DNA from: Astrobacterium formosum
GTDB taxonomy: Bacteria; Pseudomonadota; Alphaproteobacteria; Rhizobiales; Xanthobacteraceae
Assembly (NCBI GenBank): GCA_030848545.1
Contig: JAVDCA010000016.1
Coordinates: 95,599-159,598 of the forward strand
DNA length: 64,000 nucleotides
Direction of reading: 5' to 3'
Under the pieces are notes generated by a model. The model was not told the DNA's origin, searched no databases, and worked only from the letters and a program-made list of their open reading frames with translations. This document shows positions 14,936 to 23,144 of this stretch, piece by piece. The stretch's first letter is position 1. Every line of letters begins with the position of its first letter. Position numbers and translations under genes: made by a program.

Positions 14936-16279
14936 TCAGCCGGCGTCGGATTTCTGCAATGCCTCGCGGCGGCGGGCGGCGCGCGCCAGGACGTCCTCAC
15001 GCACCCGGCCGACCCACGAGCCCGCCTGGGCGACGGCGCGGCCCAGATTGCCGCCGGCCCAGACCAGTTCGTAGGGTAGGAAGGCGCGCCAGCGGTCGTC
15101 GCCGTCGACAATCGCCGCGGCGATCATCCGCCCCGCCATGGCGGTGGTGGCGAGGCCATGGCGGCCGAACGCGGAGGCGAGCCAGACGCCCGGCGACACC
15201 TCGCCGACCTGCGGCATGGAATGTACCGCATAGCCCATCTGTGCCGACCAGGCATGCGAAAACGTGATCTCGCCGAGCTGCGGATAGATCCGGGCGATGT
15301 CGCGGGCGAATGCCGTCGTCGCCTTGGCGAGGTCGCGCGGCCACGGATCGGCCGCCCCCGACCACATCAACCGGTCGCCATCGACGACGCGGTAGTGGTT
15401 GCCGCCGGCGTCGCCGATCGCGCCACGCCACGCGACGGCGGAAAGAAGGCGCTCGCCCAGAGGGTGCGTCACCGCAACAGTGCCCGTCAGAGGCATCACG
15501 GTTTCGGCGATGGTCGGGGCGAGGCGAGATAGCCCGACATTGCCGGCGAGCACCACATGGGCGGCGCGCACCCGCCCGCCCGACGTGGTGATGCGCTTTC
15601 GCACTCCCGCGGGATCGATCTCGTCGGCGGACGTCTCTTCGAACAGGCGAGCGCCGGCGATCTCGGCCGCGGTGGCAAGGGCGCGCGCATAGGCGAGTGG
15701 TTGAATCTGGAACGCGGTCGGAAAGTGGATGGCGTGGAAATAGTGATCGGTCGAGAGCACCGCCCTCACCCGCTCCACCGGCCAGCCTTCCACGGCGGCA
15801 CCGAATTCGGCGAGCAGGACCAGCCTCGCCATCACGGCGTCGCCGTCGTCGATGCGCGACACGTCGAGAAGGCCGGCGGGCGTGTCCGGACCACTTTCTG
15901 GGCTGCCCATGGAGCCGCCGAGGACATGGCTCATTCCGCGCACGTAGTCGACCCCCTCCTCCGACAGCCGCCACAGTACGCCGGCGCGTTCCATTCCGAT
16001 GCGCTCGACGATGGCTTCGGCCGCGCAGGCGAAGCCCGGCACCACCACGCCGCTGTTGCAGCTCGAGGCGCCGCCGGCGATCCGATCGGCTTCGAGAACG
16101 ACGACCGACCAGCCCCGGCGGGCGATCTCGTAGGCCGCCGTCAGTCCGGCGAGGCCCGCGCCCACCACGCAGACATCGACGTCCAGATCGAAGGTGAGCG
16201 CCGGCTTGCGGACCGGGTCCGCATCGACCTCATACCAGTTGGATTGCCAGTTGGATTGCGTAGGCGCGGACAAATGCAA
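14936..16279 (-). CDS. FAD-dependent amino-acid/amine oxidoreductase (DAO family, PuuB-like)
   Basis: 447 residues. The dinucleotide-binding fold VDVCVVGAGLAGLTAAYEIARRG (about 34-56) is followed by EADRIAGGASSCNSG, typical of PuuB/OrdL oxidases acting on gamma-glutamylputrescine or related amines. The C-terminal half has WSGAADPWPRD and SAFGRHGLATTAMAGRMIA, the second FAD contact region. It releases H2O2 or passes electrons to a quinone; the acceptor is not clear. The start is uncertain: the frame begins with TTG at 16279, with no strong ribosome site. A 13-bp direct repeat near the N-terminus encodes SNWQSNW. First gene of a likely three-gene operon with the B3/B4 and M19 genes. Confidence 0.85.
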   Translation of the reverse strand: MHLSAPTQSNWQSNWYEVDADPVRKPALTFDLDVDVCVVGAGLAGLTAAYEIARRGWSVVVLEADRIAGGASSCNSGVVVPGFACAAEAIVERIGMERAGVLWRLSEEGVDYVRGMSHVLGGSMGSPESGPDTPAGLLDVSRIDDGDAVMARLVLLAEFGAAVEGWPVERVRAVLSTDHYFHAIHFPTAFQIQPLAYARALATAAEIAGARLFEETSADEIDPAGVRKRITTSGGRVRAAHVVLAGNVGLSRLAPTIAETVMPLTGTVAVTHPLGERLLSAVAWRGAIGDAGGNHYRVVDGDRLMWSGAADPWPRDLAKATTAFARDIARIYPQLGEITFSHAWSAQMGYAVHSMPQVGEVSPGVWLASAFGRHGLATTAMAGRMIAAAIVDGDDRWRAFLPYELVWAGGNLGRAVAQAGSWVGRVREDVLARAARRREALQKSDAG

Positions 16280-16455
16280 GGGCTCGGGGTTGTGGAAAGA
16301 TGGCGTCCGGGGACGACCCGCGGCCGCGGCAATCTAGAGCATTTCGCCCGAGAACACACCTCCGGCCGAAAAGCCGCAGGCATTGGGTCCTGGAAACATT
16401 CAACCGGCGGGCCGGTTCGACTACACTGTGGTCGCTCGAACCGGAGTTGCACTCC

Positions 16456-16983
16456 ATGCTTCGTCTCATGCTGTTGCGTCATGCCAAGTCGGATTGGTCC
16501 AAACCCGGCGAGGTCGACCACGACCGCGACCTCAACAAGCGCGGCCGCGAGACTGCACCACGCATCGGGCACTACATCGCGGGTCACGGCCTCTCTCCGG
16601 ACCACGTCCTGTGCTCGACCGCGCGGCGCGCTCGCGCCACCTGGGAACTGGTCGCGACCGAGCTCGACGTTCCTCCGCAGACCGTCTTCGAGCGCGGGCT
16701 CTACAATGCCGCCCCCCGGGCGGTGCTGGATCTGGTGCGCGCCACCAAAGACGGCGTACGAACGCTGCTCGTCGTCGGCCACAATCCTGGCCTGCAGGAT
16801 CTCGCCGGTACCCTGATCGCGTCGGGCAACCTTGACCATAGGGAAAGGCTCAGCGAAAAGCTGCCCACCGGCGCCCTGGTGGTGATCGACTTCGCCCTCG
16901 ACAAATGGGCGGAGCTCCACCCTCAGGCGGGGCGGCTTGAGCGCTTCATCGTCCCGCGCGGGCTGGAGACGGCGACCGAGTGA
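16456..16983 (+). CDS. Histidine phosphatase of the SixA type
   Basis: 175 residues. The catalytic LLRHAKSDW motif (RH at about 8-9, the phosphohistidine) starts the protein, and the second His is in VVGHNPGLQDLA. SixA-type enzymes dephosphorylate protein phosphohistidines, for example on HPt domains or the nitrogen PTS protein NPr. ATG 16456 is chosen because the RHxx motif must be N-terminal and GGAG lies 10 bases before it. Its 3' end overlaps the convergent gene by 38 bases. Confidence 0.9.
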   Translation: MLRLMLLRHAKSDWSKPGEVDHDRDLNKRGRETAPRIGHYIAGHGLSPDHVLCSTARRARATWELVATELDVPPQTVFERGLYNAAPRAVLDLVRATKDGVRTLLVVGHNPGLQDLAGTLIASGNLDHRERLSEKLPTGALVVIDFALDKWAELHPQAGRLERFIVPRGLETATE

Positions 16984-17575
16984 CGCCGCCGGGCGGCAGA
17001 ATGTCGGCAGGCAAGGCGTCGCCACCGCACAGGCGCGGTCTGTTGCGCCAGAAGAAACGGCCGATCTGCCACAGGAACAGGACCCAGAAGCCGAGGATCA
17101 CCGCCGTACCGCCCCATTGCTCGACCTGGATGGCGCGTACCGCCAGGACCAGCATGGCGACGGCGAGCACGCCGAACACCACCAAGCCCGGCCAGTAGAC
17201 CAGCGGCGCGGTACCGAGCTCCATGACGGCGACCGGAGTGGCGGCGGCGATACGGCCGGCGAGATCTCTTACGAAGGCCGCATATTCGGCATCGTGTCGG
17301 TCGGCGTCCATCATGGTCCGGCGCGACATGGACGCGATCATCAGTTTAGCCTCGCTCACCGACCAAAGTTCGGTCAGGAATCGGCTGCTCTGAACCGAGG
17401 TAGGCCGATAGGACAGACGCATCCGGCGGAAATCGCCGTAAGGGATTCGGCCCGACCGCGAACCGGCCGTGAACTCAAGCGCCGCCGGAGTCAGCCGGAA
17501 CTCGAATGCCGGGCGGAACAGCGAAGGCTTGAAGGCGTAGACATGCACGTCGGCGCCGCTGCCGTGCTCGCTCAT
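16946..17575 (-). CDS. Two-helix membrane protein of unknown function
   Basis: 209 residues from ATG 17575 (GGGGGAG 6 bases upstream). The N-terminal 110 residues look like a soluble beta-rich domain (FEFRLTPAALEFTAGSRSGRIPYGDFRRMRLSYRP), reminiscent of PH-like domains. Two membrane spans follow (about 126-147 and 153-172), the second ending in WQIGRFFWRNRPR. I recognise no named family. The 3' 38 bases overlap the end of the SixA gene on the other strand, so the convergent transcripts are complementary at their ends. Confidence 0.7.
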   Translation of the reverse strand: MSEHGSGADVHVYAFKPSLFRPAFEFRLTPAALEFTAGSRSGRIPYGDFRRMRLSYRPTSVQSSRFLTELWSVSEAKLMIASMSRRTMMDADRHDAEYAAFVRDLAGRIAAATPVAVMELGTAPLVYWPGLVVFGVLAVAMLVLAVRAIQVEQWGGTAVILGFWVLFLWQIGRFFWRNRPRLCGGDALPADILPPGGVTRSPSPARAGR

Positions 17576-17773
17576 TCGAATCTCCCCCACCCATTGCATG
17601 GGCCGACCGCGTCGGCTCGCGGCGGTTTTATACGCCTTCCTGGGTTTGTCGACTGCCCCGCAAAGAAGCCCGGACGTGTGCCGGACGAGGCACAACGGCT
17701 TGATGGCGCGATCGCGACAAATTCAGGAACCGGAGAAGCGGCGCGTGCTTTTACGTCGTGTAGGAGACAAAAA

Positions 17774-17953
17774 GTGGTCGTCATGCAGCCGTCACCCGCC
17801 AAAGGCACAAAGACCTCGGACATCGACTCCCGTTCCGAAAAGGAGCGGTTCGGTCGCAGACGGCCATTCGACACCCGTGAACTCGACCGGCTGCCCCGTG
17901 CCTCCGATAACGACCCACCCTACCGCCCCTGGTGGGTGATTGATCGCGAGTGA
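17774..17953 (+). CDS. Possible 59-residue hypothetical protein
   Basis: From GTG 17774, 7 bases after AGGAG, the frame encodes a small charged protein with RSEKERFGRRRPFDTREL and a C-terminal YRPWWVIDRE. An ATG three codons later is an alternative start. The composition (DNDPPYRPWWV) looks protein-like, but it matches nothing I know and is short enough to be chance. Confidence 0.4.
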   Translation: MVVMQPSPAKGTKTSDIDSRSEKERFGRRRPFDTRELDRLPRASDNDPPYRPWWVIDRE

Positions 17954-18161
17954 CCGGTACGGTATTTTATTAGGGACTCGTGTGACTGAAAGGCGCGGTT
18001 GTAGCGGAGGCGACGCTCGGACAGTGACCTTTAGGCAGCGACGTTTCGGCACCATTGTCGGCCATTGTCCATATTGCTTCCGTGTGCGGCCGGCGCGACG
18101 CTCTCCGAGCGCGAGTGATTGATTCGCCTGTTCTGATCTCCCCCTCAGCAACGAGGCTTAA

Positions 18162-18524
18162 ATGTCGAAATTCGGTATCTCGATGCTCGCCGTAGCGGCG
18201 GCGCTGACGGTTGCGCCGCACGCATCCGCAAGAACCATCTATGACGGCCGCTGGAGTGTTCTGATCATCACCGACAAGGGTGCCTGCGACCGCGGCTACA
18301 GGTATGGTTTCGAGATCCGCAACGGCGTCGTGCAATATGACGGCGACGTCGTCAATCTCACCGGTCGGGTTGCCGCGAACGGCGCCGTGCGCGTCACCGT
18401 CTCGCGCGGCAACCAGAGCGCCAATGGTAGGGGCCGCCTGTCGCGCAATTTCGGCCGCGGAACCTGGAAGGGATCGGCCACCGGGGAGATCTGCTCCGGG
18501 CGCTGGGAAGCGGAGCGCCGCTGA
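18162..18524 (+). CDS. Small secreted protein, unknown function
   Basis: 120 residues. A signal peptide is clear (MSKFGISMLAVAAALTVAPHASA, cleavage after ASA). The mature part is a basic, Gly/Asn/Arg-rich beta-type domain with two cysteines that could form a disulfide (KGACDRG and GEICSGRW). Proteins of this look are common as uncharacterised exported proteins in Hyphomicrobiales. GAGG lies 6 bases before the ATG, and an intrinsic terminator follows at 18557. Confidence 0.8.
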   Translation: MSKFGISMLAVAAALTVAPHASARTIYDGRWSVLIITDKGACDRGYRYGFEIRNGVVQYDGDVVNLTGRVAANGAVRVTVSRGNQSANGRGRLSRNFGRGTWKGSATGEICSGRWEAERR

Positions 18525-18556
18525 CATTCGGGAAAATCGACCTCTCATTCTGATCG

Positions 18557-18590
18557 ACGGTCCCGCCCGCGGTGTGGGACCGTATTCTTG
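18557..18590 (+). terminator. Intrinsic terminator after the small secreted protein
   Basis: An 8-bp perfect stem ACGGTCCC/GGGACCGT with an 11-base loop is followed directly by ATTCTT, 33 bases beyond the stop at 18524. The T-run is short but the position is right. Confidence 0.65.
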
Positions 18591-18700
18591 CCGCCCGCTT
18601 GGCTTCATGCAGCGGGGCTGCGACATGTGGCGTTGACCGGAACGGCCACTCCGCAGGGGCGTTTCCCCTCTAGGAACACGCTAACTGCGGGAGACCGCCC

Positions 18701-19024
18701 ATGCGAGGCGCAACGGCACTCGTGCTCTTCACCCTCACGATCGCGGCGGCGGCGACAGCCGGTGCGCAAACCCAGTCGCCCTCGCCGCCTCCGGCTGCGC
18801 AGCGCGACGCCGCCTGCCCGCCCGGCGTCGGCGCTGACCCGCCCACGGTGGGCAGTGGCGATCGCAGCAATCTGAGTGAGAAGCTGGCGGAATCTAAAGG
18901 CGTGATCTGTCCGCCAGCGGGTCACGATCCCGAGATGGCGATGCCGCCGCCCGAAACGGGCACGATGCGCGTCATTCCTCCGCCCGGCACGCCCGGCGGC
19001 AATCCGACCGTACAACCGAAATAG
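18701..19024 (+). CDS. Small secreted proline-rich protein
   Basis: 107 residues with a signal peptide (MRGATALVLFTLTIAAAATAGAQ) and a proline-rich mature chain (SPSPPPAAQ, MPPPETGTMRVIPPPGTPGG). Two cysteines (AACPPGV, VICPPAG) sit in repeated CPPxG contexts, perhaps a disulfide pair. GGGAG precedes the ATG. Unrecognised; probably periplasmic and flexible. Similar in style to the Gly-rich exported protein at 23145-23552. Confidence 0.7.
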   Translation: MRGATALVLFTLTIAAAATAGAQTQSPSPPPAAQRDAACPPGVGADPPTVGSGDRSNLSEKLAESKGVICPPAGHDPEMAMPPPETGTMRVIPPPGTPGGNPTVQPK

Positions 19025-19188
19025 CCCCACGGGAACCCGCGGACGAGCGCGGGAGCTGCCAGTGCAGGAACATTTGTCGCGCAGTCGACGTTGAGTGTCG
19101 GTCCCACCGGGTTCCCAAGCCGGCCCCCAACGAGTGATGTCGGCCAGCGACGCCTGCTGACGCAGACTCCCCCTGACGAGGTCCAAAC

Positions 19189-19491
19189 ATGGCCAAGAAG
19201 TCACATCCGCGCCGCCGCGGCCGCAAGCCGTCAAGCACATCATCGAACATCAAGCAGAGTCTGCATGATGCCCAGACGGTGTTCGCGCGCTACTTCGAGT
19301 CGGGAGGCAAGCGCGTGAAGGAAACCTTCGACGCACTCGCGGAGATCTTCCAGAGCAAACATCTTGGCGACGCCTTGCGGGTGGCGCCGGTCCGCACCGG
19401 TCGCGCAACGTCATCGGCAGCGGGCCGGCGTGCCGCTGCCGCACGCACCCGGACGACGAAACGCGCCAGCAAACGCACCGCCCGCAAGTAG
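19189..19491 (+). CDS. Small basic protein with helical core
   Basis: 100 residues, GAGG 6 bases before the ATG. The ends are strongly basic and low complexity (KKSHPRRRGRKPSSTSS; RAAAARTRTTKRASKRTARK) and the middle is an amphipathic helix (QSLHDAQTVFARYFESGGKRVKETFDALAEIFQS). Basic Ala/Lys/Arg tails of this kind suggest nucleic-acid binding. It lies next to the YciE-like gene and may belong to the same stress group, but I have no family assignment. Confidence 0.65.
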   Translation: MAKKSHPRRRGRKPSSTSSNIKQSLHDAQTVFARYFESGGKRVKETFDALAEIFQSKHLGDALRVAPVRTGRATSSAAGRRAAAARTRTTKRASKRTARK

Positions 19492-19519
19492 CGCGGGCCG
19501 CAGTAACGCAGTGACTCCG

Positions 19520-19617
19520 TCGTCATTGCAAGGAGCAAAGCGACGAAGCAATCGACGAAGCAATCCAGGGGCCGCGCAGTAAAGAGCTGGATTGCTTCGC
19601 TTCGCTCGCAATGACGG
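19520..19617. repeat. REP-like palindromic element, family A copy 1
   Basis: About 98 bp with inverted ends: CGTCATTGCAAGGAGCAAAG on the left and TTCGCTCGCAATGACGG on the right, plus inner AAGCAATCCAG/CTGGATTGCTT arms. It carries a short internal duplication (GACGAAGCAATC twice). It fills the gap between the small basic gene and the first YciE-like gene. Other copies are at 42002, 45280, 54990 and 60785. Confidence 0.85.
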
Positions 19618-19623
19618 ACGTGC

Positions 19624-20130
19624 TCAGACCGCCGCGCGCATGTTGACGGCGTTTTCCGCCAGCATGGTGAGCTTCTTGTCGGTCGCCTTCTCCTCGTCCA
19701 GGGTCTTCTGCAGCACGCTGGCGCAGTCGGGTCGGCCAAGCTGCTTGGCCCAGGCGACGAGGGAACCATAGCGGGTGATCTCGTAGTGTTCCACCGCCTG
19801 CGCGGCGGCAATCAGGGCCGCATCCAGCACCGCCTTGTCGTCCACCTCGCCGGCGACCTCTTCGGATTCCTCAATGATGCCGTCGATGGCCGGGCACTCG
19901 ATCGCCTCGATCTCGGCGCCATGCATACGGAACACTTCCTGCAACCGGGAGATATGGTTCTCGGTCTCGCCGAGATGTGCCTTGAAGCCCTGCTTGAGCT
20001 TGGCGTCACTCGCCTTCTCGATCATCTCCGGCAGCGCTTTGGCGATCTTGTTCTCCGCATAATAGATGTCACGCAGCGTGTGCACGAACAGATCGTCCAT
20101 CGTCTTGATGTCTTTGGTGAAGAAGCCCAT
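19624..20130 (-). CDS. YciE/YciF (DUF892) ferritin-like protein
   Basis: 168 residues forming a four-helix bundle. DUF892 signatures are MDDLFVHTLRDIYYAENKIAKALPEM at the N-terminus and AAAQAVEHYEITRYGSLVAWAKQLG near residue 120, with Glu/His residues at ferritin-like metal positions. YciE/YciF-type proteins are small stress-induced (osmotic, oxidative) ferritin relatives of uncertain activity. AAGGA precedes the ATG. The gene is divergent from hemN, and a second DUF892 gene lies just beyond hemN. Confidence 0.92.
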   Translation of the reverse strand: MGFFTKDIKTMDDLFVHTLRDIYYAENKIAKALPEMIEKASDAKLKQGFKAHLGETENHISRLQEVFRMHGAEIEAIECPAIDGIIEESEEVAGEVDDKAVLDAALIAAAQAVEHYEITRYGSLVAWAKQLGRPDCASVLQKTLDEEKATDKKLTMLAENAVNMRAAV

Positions 20131-20266
20131 GGGGCGGTCCTTCCTGTTGGTGTGGTCTGATGTCGGGGCGTGGGAGGTGCGGCGGCCGTTTCATACGTCC
20201 AGGCTCGCCGTCCCCGGGCCAACGTCTGGATCGCCGCCCGGTTCCGGTGACCGATGGATGCCCCGC

Positions 20267-20280
20267 TTGACGTCGATCAA
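20267..20280 (+). promoter_or_regulatory. FNR/FixK-type box upstream of hemN
   Basis: TTGAC-GTCG-ATCAA matches the anaerobox consensus TTGAT-N4-ATCAA with one mismatch. hemN is a classic FNR/FixK target. The box centre is only 42 bases before the chosen ATG, so a -41.5 activation position would put the transcription start at the ATG itself. That spacing is awkward and lowers confidence. Confidence 0.5.
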
Positions 20281-20315
20281 GGCGGCCGGTGGCGGGGACG
20301 TCTTAGGTCGCCCCC

Positions 20316-21668
20316 ATGGTCGACCCCCTGGTTCTCGCTGAACGCAACGTCCCACGCTACACGTCCTATCCGACCGCGCCGTATTTCTCGGGCACGGTCG
20401 GCGTCGACACCTATCGGGACTGGCTCGGCGCGTTGCCTGCCGACGCTTCGCTGTCGCTTTACATCCATGTTCCGTATTGCGAGAACATCTGCCTCTACTG
20501 CGGCTGCCTGACCAAGGCGGTGCGCCGGCAGGAACCGGTCGATGCCTATGCGGAGCGCCTGTCCGCGGAACTCGATCTCCTGGCGGGCGCGTTGCCGGCG
20601 CGGCGCCTCGTGCACATACACTGGGGCGGCGGCACGCCGTCGATCCTCGGCACCCGCCACCTCTCCGACCTGGCCGAGAAGATAGCCGAACATTTCGACG
20701 TTACGGGCCTGGTCGAGCACGCCATCGAGCTCGACCCGCGCCGGGTGTCGGCACCACTCGTCAAGACGCTGGCGAGCCTCGGCGTCAATCGCGCCAGCCT
20801 GGGCGTGCAGGACTTTTCCCCGAAGGTGCAGAACACCATCGGTCGCGTGCAGTCGTTCGAGCAGGTGCGCGACGCAGTCGCCCTCCTGCGCGCGAGCGGC
20901 ATCACGCGCATCAACATGGACCTGATGTACGGCCTGCCGTACCAGGAAGTTGCCGATGTGGAGCGAAGCGCCGAACTCGCCGCTTCGCTCGGCCCGCAGC
21001 GCATCGCCTTGTTCGGTTATGCCCACGTACCCTGGTTCCGTCACCACCAGAAGCTGATCGCGGAGGCGAGTCTGCCCGGGGCCGCCGAGCGTCTGGAGCA
21101 GATGGGCGCCGCCGGCCGTGCCTTTGCGGCACATGGCTATGCGGCGATCGGTCTCGATCACTTCGCGCTCGCCGACGATACGCTCGCGACCGCTCAGCGC
21201 ACCGGCCGCTTGCACCGGAATTTCCAGGGCTATACGACCGACGTCGCCGACGCCCTCATCGGGGTCGGCGCCTCTTCGATCGGCCGGCTGCCCCAGGGCT
21301 TCGTGCAGAACGCTCCCGACCTGCCCGGCTATGCCCGCGCCGTCGACTCCGGCCGCTTCGCCATCGTCAAGGGGATCGCCTTCTCGGACGACGATCGCCT
21401 GCGCTCGCGCATCATCGAGCGGCTGATGTGCGACCTCAGCGTCGATCTCGATGCCGAGATCGCGGCGGCGCCGCCGGCCGCGCGCCCTGCCGACGGATTT
21501 GCGGCCGAACTCGCAGCCATCGCCTATCTGACCGAGGCCGGCATGGTGCAGATCGAAGAACGCCGCATCGCCGTCACCGACCGAGGCCGGCCTTTCGTGC
21601 GCCTCGTCGCCGCGGCCTTCGACGCCTACCTGCCACAGCAGAAGAGCCGCCATTCGGTGGCGGTGTAG
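20316..21668 (+). CDS. hemN: Oxygen-independent coproporphyrinogen III dehydrogenase
   Basis: 450 residues, a radical SAM enzyme that decarboxylates coproporphyrinogen III to protoporphyrinogen IX without oxygen in heme synthesis. The [4Fe-4S] cysteines are Cys55, Cys59 and Cys62, plus the HemN-specific Cys64 (YCENICLYCGC). HemN-type hallmarks YTSYPTA at the start, HWGGGTP, GVQDF, MDLMYGLP and HRNFQGYTT are all present, so this is a true HemN, not HemW. It reads away from a YciE-like gene and converges on another. A FNR-type box lies upstream. Confidence 0.96.
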   Translation: MVDPLVLAERNVPRYTSYPTAPYFSGTVGVDTYRDWLGALPADASLSLYIHVPYCENICLYCGCLTKAVRRQEPVDAYAERLSAELDLLAGALPARRLVHIHWGGGTPSILGTRHLSDLAEKIAEHFDVTGLVEHAIELDPRRVSAPLVKTLASLGVNRASLGVQDFSPKVQNTIGRVQSFEQVRDAVALLRASGITRINMDLMYGLPYQEVADVERSAELAASLGPQRIALFGYAHVPWFRHHQKLIAEASLPGAAERLEQMGAAGRAFAAHGYAAIGLDHFALADDTLATAQRTGRLHRNFQGYTTDVADALIGVGASSIGRLPQGFVQNAPDLPGYARAVDSGRFAIVKGIAFSDDDRLRSRIIERLMCDLSVDLDAEIAAAPPAARPADGFAAELAAIAYLTEAGMVQIEERRIAVTDRGRPFVRLVAAAFDAYLPQQKSRHSVAV

Positions 21669-21690
21669 GGGCGAACGCAAACCCCGAGTT

Positions 21691-21780
21691 CGTCATGGCC
21701 GGGCTTGTCCCGGCCATCCATGTCTTCATTTCGATGCACGCCGCAAGACGTGGATGCCCGCGACAAGCGCGGGCATGACG
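21691..21780. repeat. REP-like palindromic element, family B
   Basis: CGTCATGGCCGGGCTTGTCC at the left end pairs with GCGACAAGCGCGGGCATGACG at the right end, around an inner pair CCATCCATGTCTTC/AAGACGTGGATG. It lies between hemN and the second YciE-like gene, which converge. A short relative is at 59468-59505. Confidence 0.75.
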
Positions 21781-21796
21781 AAGAAATACGTGGTCC

Positions 21797-22441
21797 TTAC
21801 GCCGCCTTGCGGCGGCCGCGGCTCGTGCCCTTGCGAGAAGACGAGCCGCGGGCAGTCGTCTTTCCGGTCGCAGCCTTGCGGGTCGTCGTCTTGCGTCCAC
21901 GGGCCGGGGCTTTGCGGGCCGGCGTCACCGACTTCTTGCCGGCGGCCTTGGGGTTGGCGCGCTTCATGGCCATGTTGGTCAGCTTCTTGTCGGTCGCGGC
22001 TTCCTCCTTGAGGTTACGCTGCAACAGCGAGACGACGCCGCGGAGCCCCAGTTCCTGCGCCCACGCCACCAGCGTGCCGTAACGGGTGATCTCGTAGTGC
22101 TCGACCGCCTGGGCGGCGGCGATCAGGGCCGCGTCGATGACGCGCTTGTCCTCGATCTCGCCGGCGATCTCGTTGGACTCCTCGATGATGCCGTCGATGG
22201 CCGGACAGTCGGTGCCCTTGGGCTCCTGGCCGAGCTTTTGGAAGACGTCCTCGAGACGCTTGATCTGGCCACGGGTCTCTTCCAGGTGCTTTTCGAAGCC
22301 GCGCTTGAGCTCGGCCTCGGTGGCTTTGCCGATCATCTCGGGCAGGGCTTTCTCGATCTGGTGTTCGGCATAATAGATGTCCTCGAGCGTGTGCATGAAC
22401 AGATCGTCCATGCTGCGGATGCCTTCAGAGAACAATGCCAT
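21797..22441 (-). CDS. YciE/YciF (DUF892) ferritin-like protein with basic histone-like tail
   Basis: 214 residues. Residues 1-160 match the other DUF892 protein in this window (MDDLFMHTLEDIYYAEHQIEKALPEM; AAAQAVEHYEITRYGTLVAWAQELG). Unlike it, residues 161-214 form a low-complexity basic tail of Lys/Arg/Ala/Thr (for example KAPARGRKTTTRKAATGKTT). Such tails in Dps and histone-like proteins bind DNA, so this may be a nucleoid-associated version. ATG 22441 has GAGGAG 9 bases upstream. Confidence 0.9.
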   Translation of the reverse strand: MALFSEGIRSMDDLFMHTLEDIYYAEHQIEKALPEMIGKATEAELKRGFEKHLEETRGQIKRLEDVFQKLGQEPKGTDCPAIDGIIEESNEIAGEIEDKRVIDAALIAAAQAVEHYEITRYGTLVAWAQELGLRGVVSLLQRNLKEEAATDKKLTNMAMKRANPKAAGKKSVTPARKAPARGRKTTTRKAATGKTTARGSSSRKGTSRGRRKAA

Positions 22442-22641
22442 CTTGGTTTGCTCCTCGTGGAATTGGGGTCCCGTGCGAAGGGCGCCACGCGCCTGCACGC
22501 CCAACGATCGAATGAGCGATCCTGTTCCGATGCGTGCGAGCCGCGGCAATCGCAAGTCCGTTGTGGTGCAAGTCCATTGTGGTGGAAGACGCCGCGGCGT
22601 ACACAAGCCCTCTGCGCCGTACTGACCCGTGCCCGAAACCC

Positions 22642-23070
22642 ATGCCCCAGTCCCGTATCAATCTCGCCATCGTGTTCGCCGCCGGAATGACCGGTGGAAC
22701 GCTGTTCGCCATGGCGGCCTCCGTCGTCATGGGGCGCCTCGGCATCGACCTGCTCGGGGTGTGGCGGATGCTGTTCGCCACCGGCCATGCGCAATTGCGC
22801 TGGGCGCTGGCCTGGTGGGCGATCGCCGGGGTCGCCTTCCTGGGCGGCTTCGTCATCGCCTTCGCGATGAGCCGGTTCGAATGGCTTTTCCTGCGCGTGC
22901 TGCGCATCGTCCTCCTGGGAGCGGTGATGATCGCCCTGGCGCTGCTCGCCTGCATGGCGCCGAGCTCCGAGGGCGTCGCGCCCACCGCCTACCTCGCCGC
23001 CAATTTGGCCGCGACCATACTGGCGGCCGCGATGGCGGCCGCCGGCGCCGTTTTCGCCCTGCCGCGCTGA
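22642..23070 (+). CDS. Small four-helix membrane protein
   Basis: 142 residues, mostly hydrophobic, with four spans at about 7-27, 45-66, 78-101 and 108-132. No catalytic motif is visible and I do not recognise the family. The ATG at 22642 gives a start directly before the first span; the longer frame to 22534 would add a polar leader and runs through the promoter region of the divergent ferritin-like gene. Confidence 0.6.
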   Translation: MPQSRINLAIVFAAGMTGGTLFAMAASVVMGRLGIDLLGVWRMLFATGHAQLRWALAWWAIAGVAFLGGFVIAFAMSRFEWLFLRVLRIVLLGAVMIALALLACMAPSSEGVAPTAYLAANLAATILAAAMAAAGAVFALPR

Positions 23071-23144
23071 ACGCCCGGAACCGACCGCGATCTGTCCGGT
23101 TGGCCCGCCATGGGGTCGGGGCCCATGAAGGCGGAGCATGCGAC

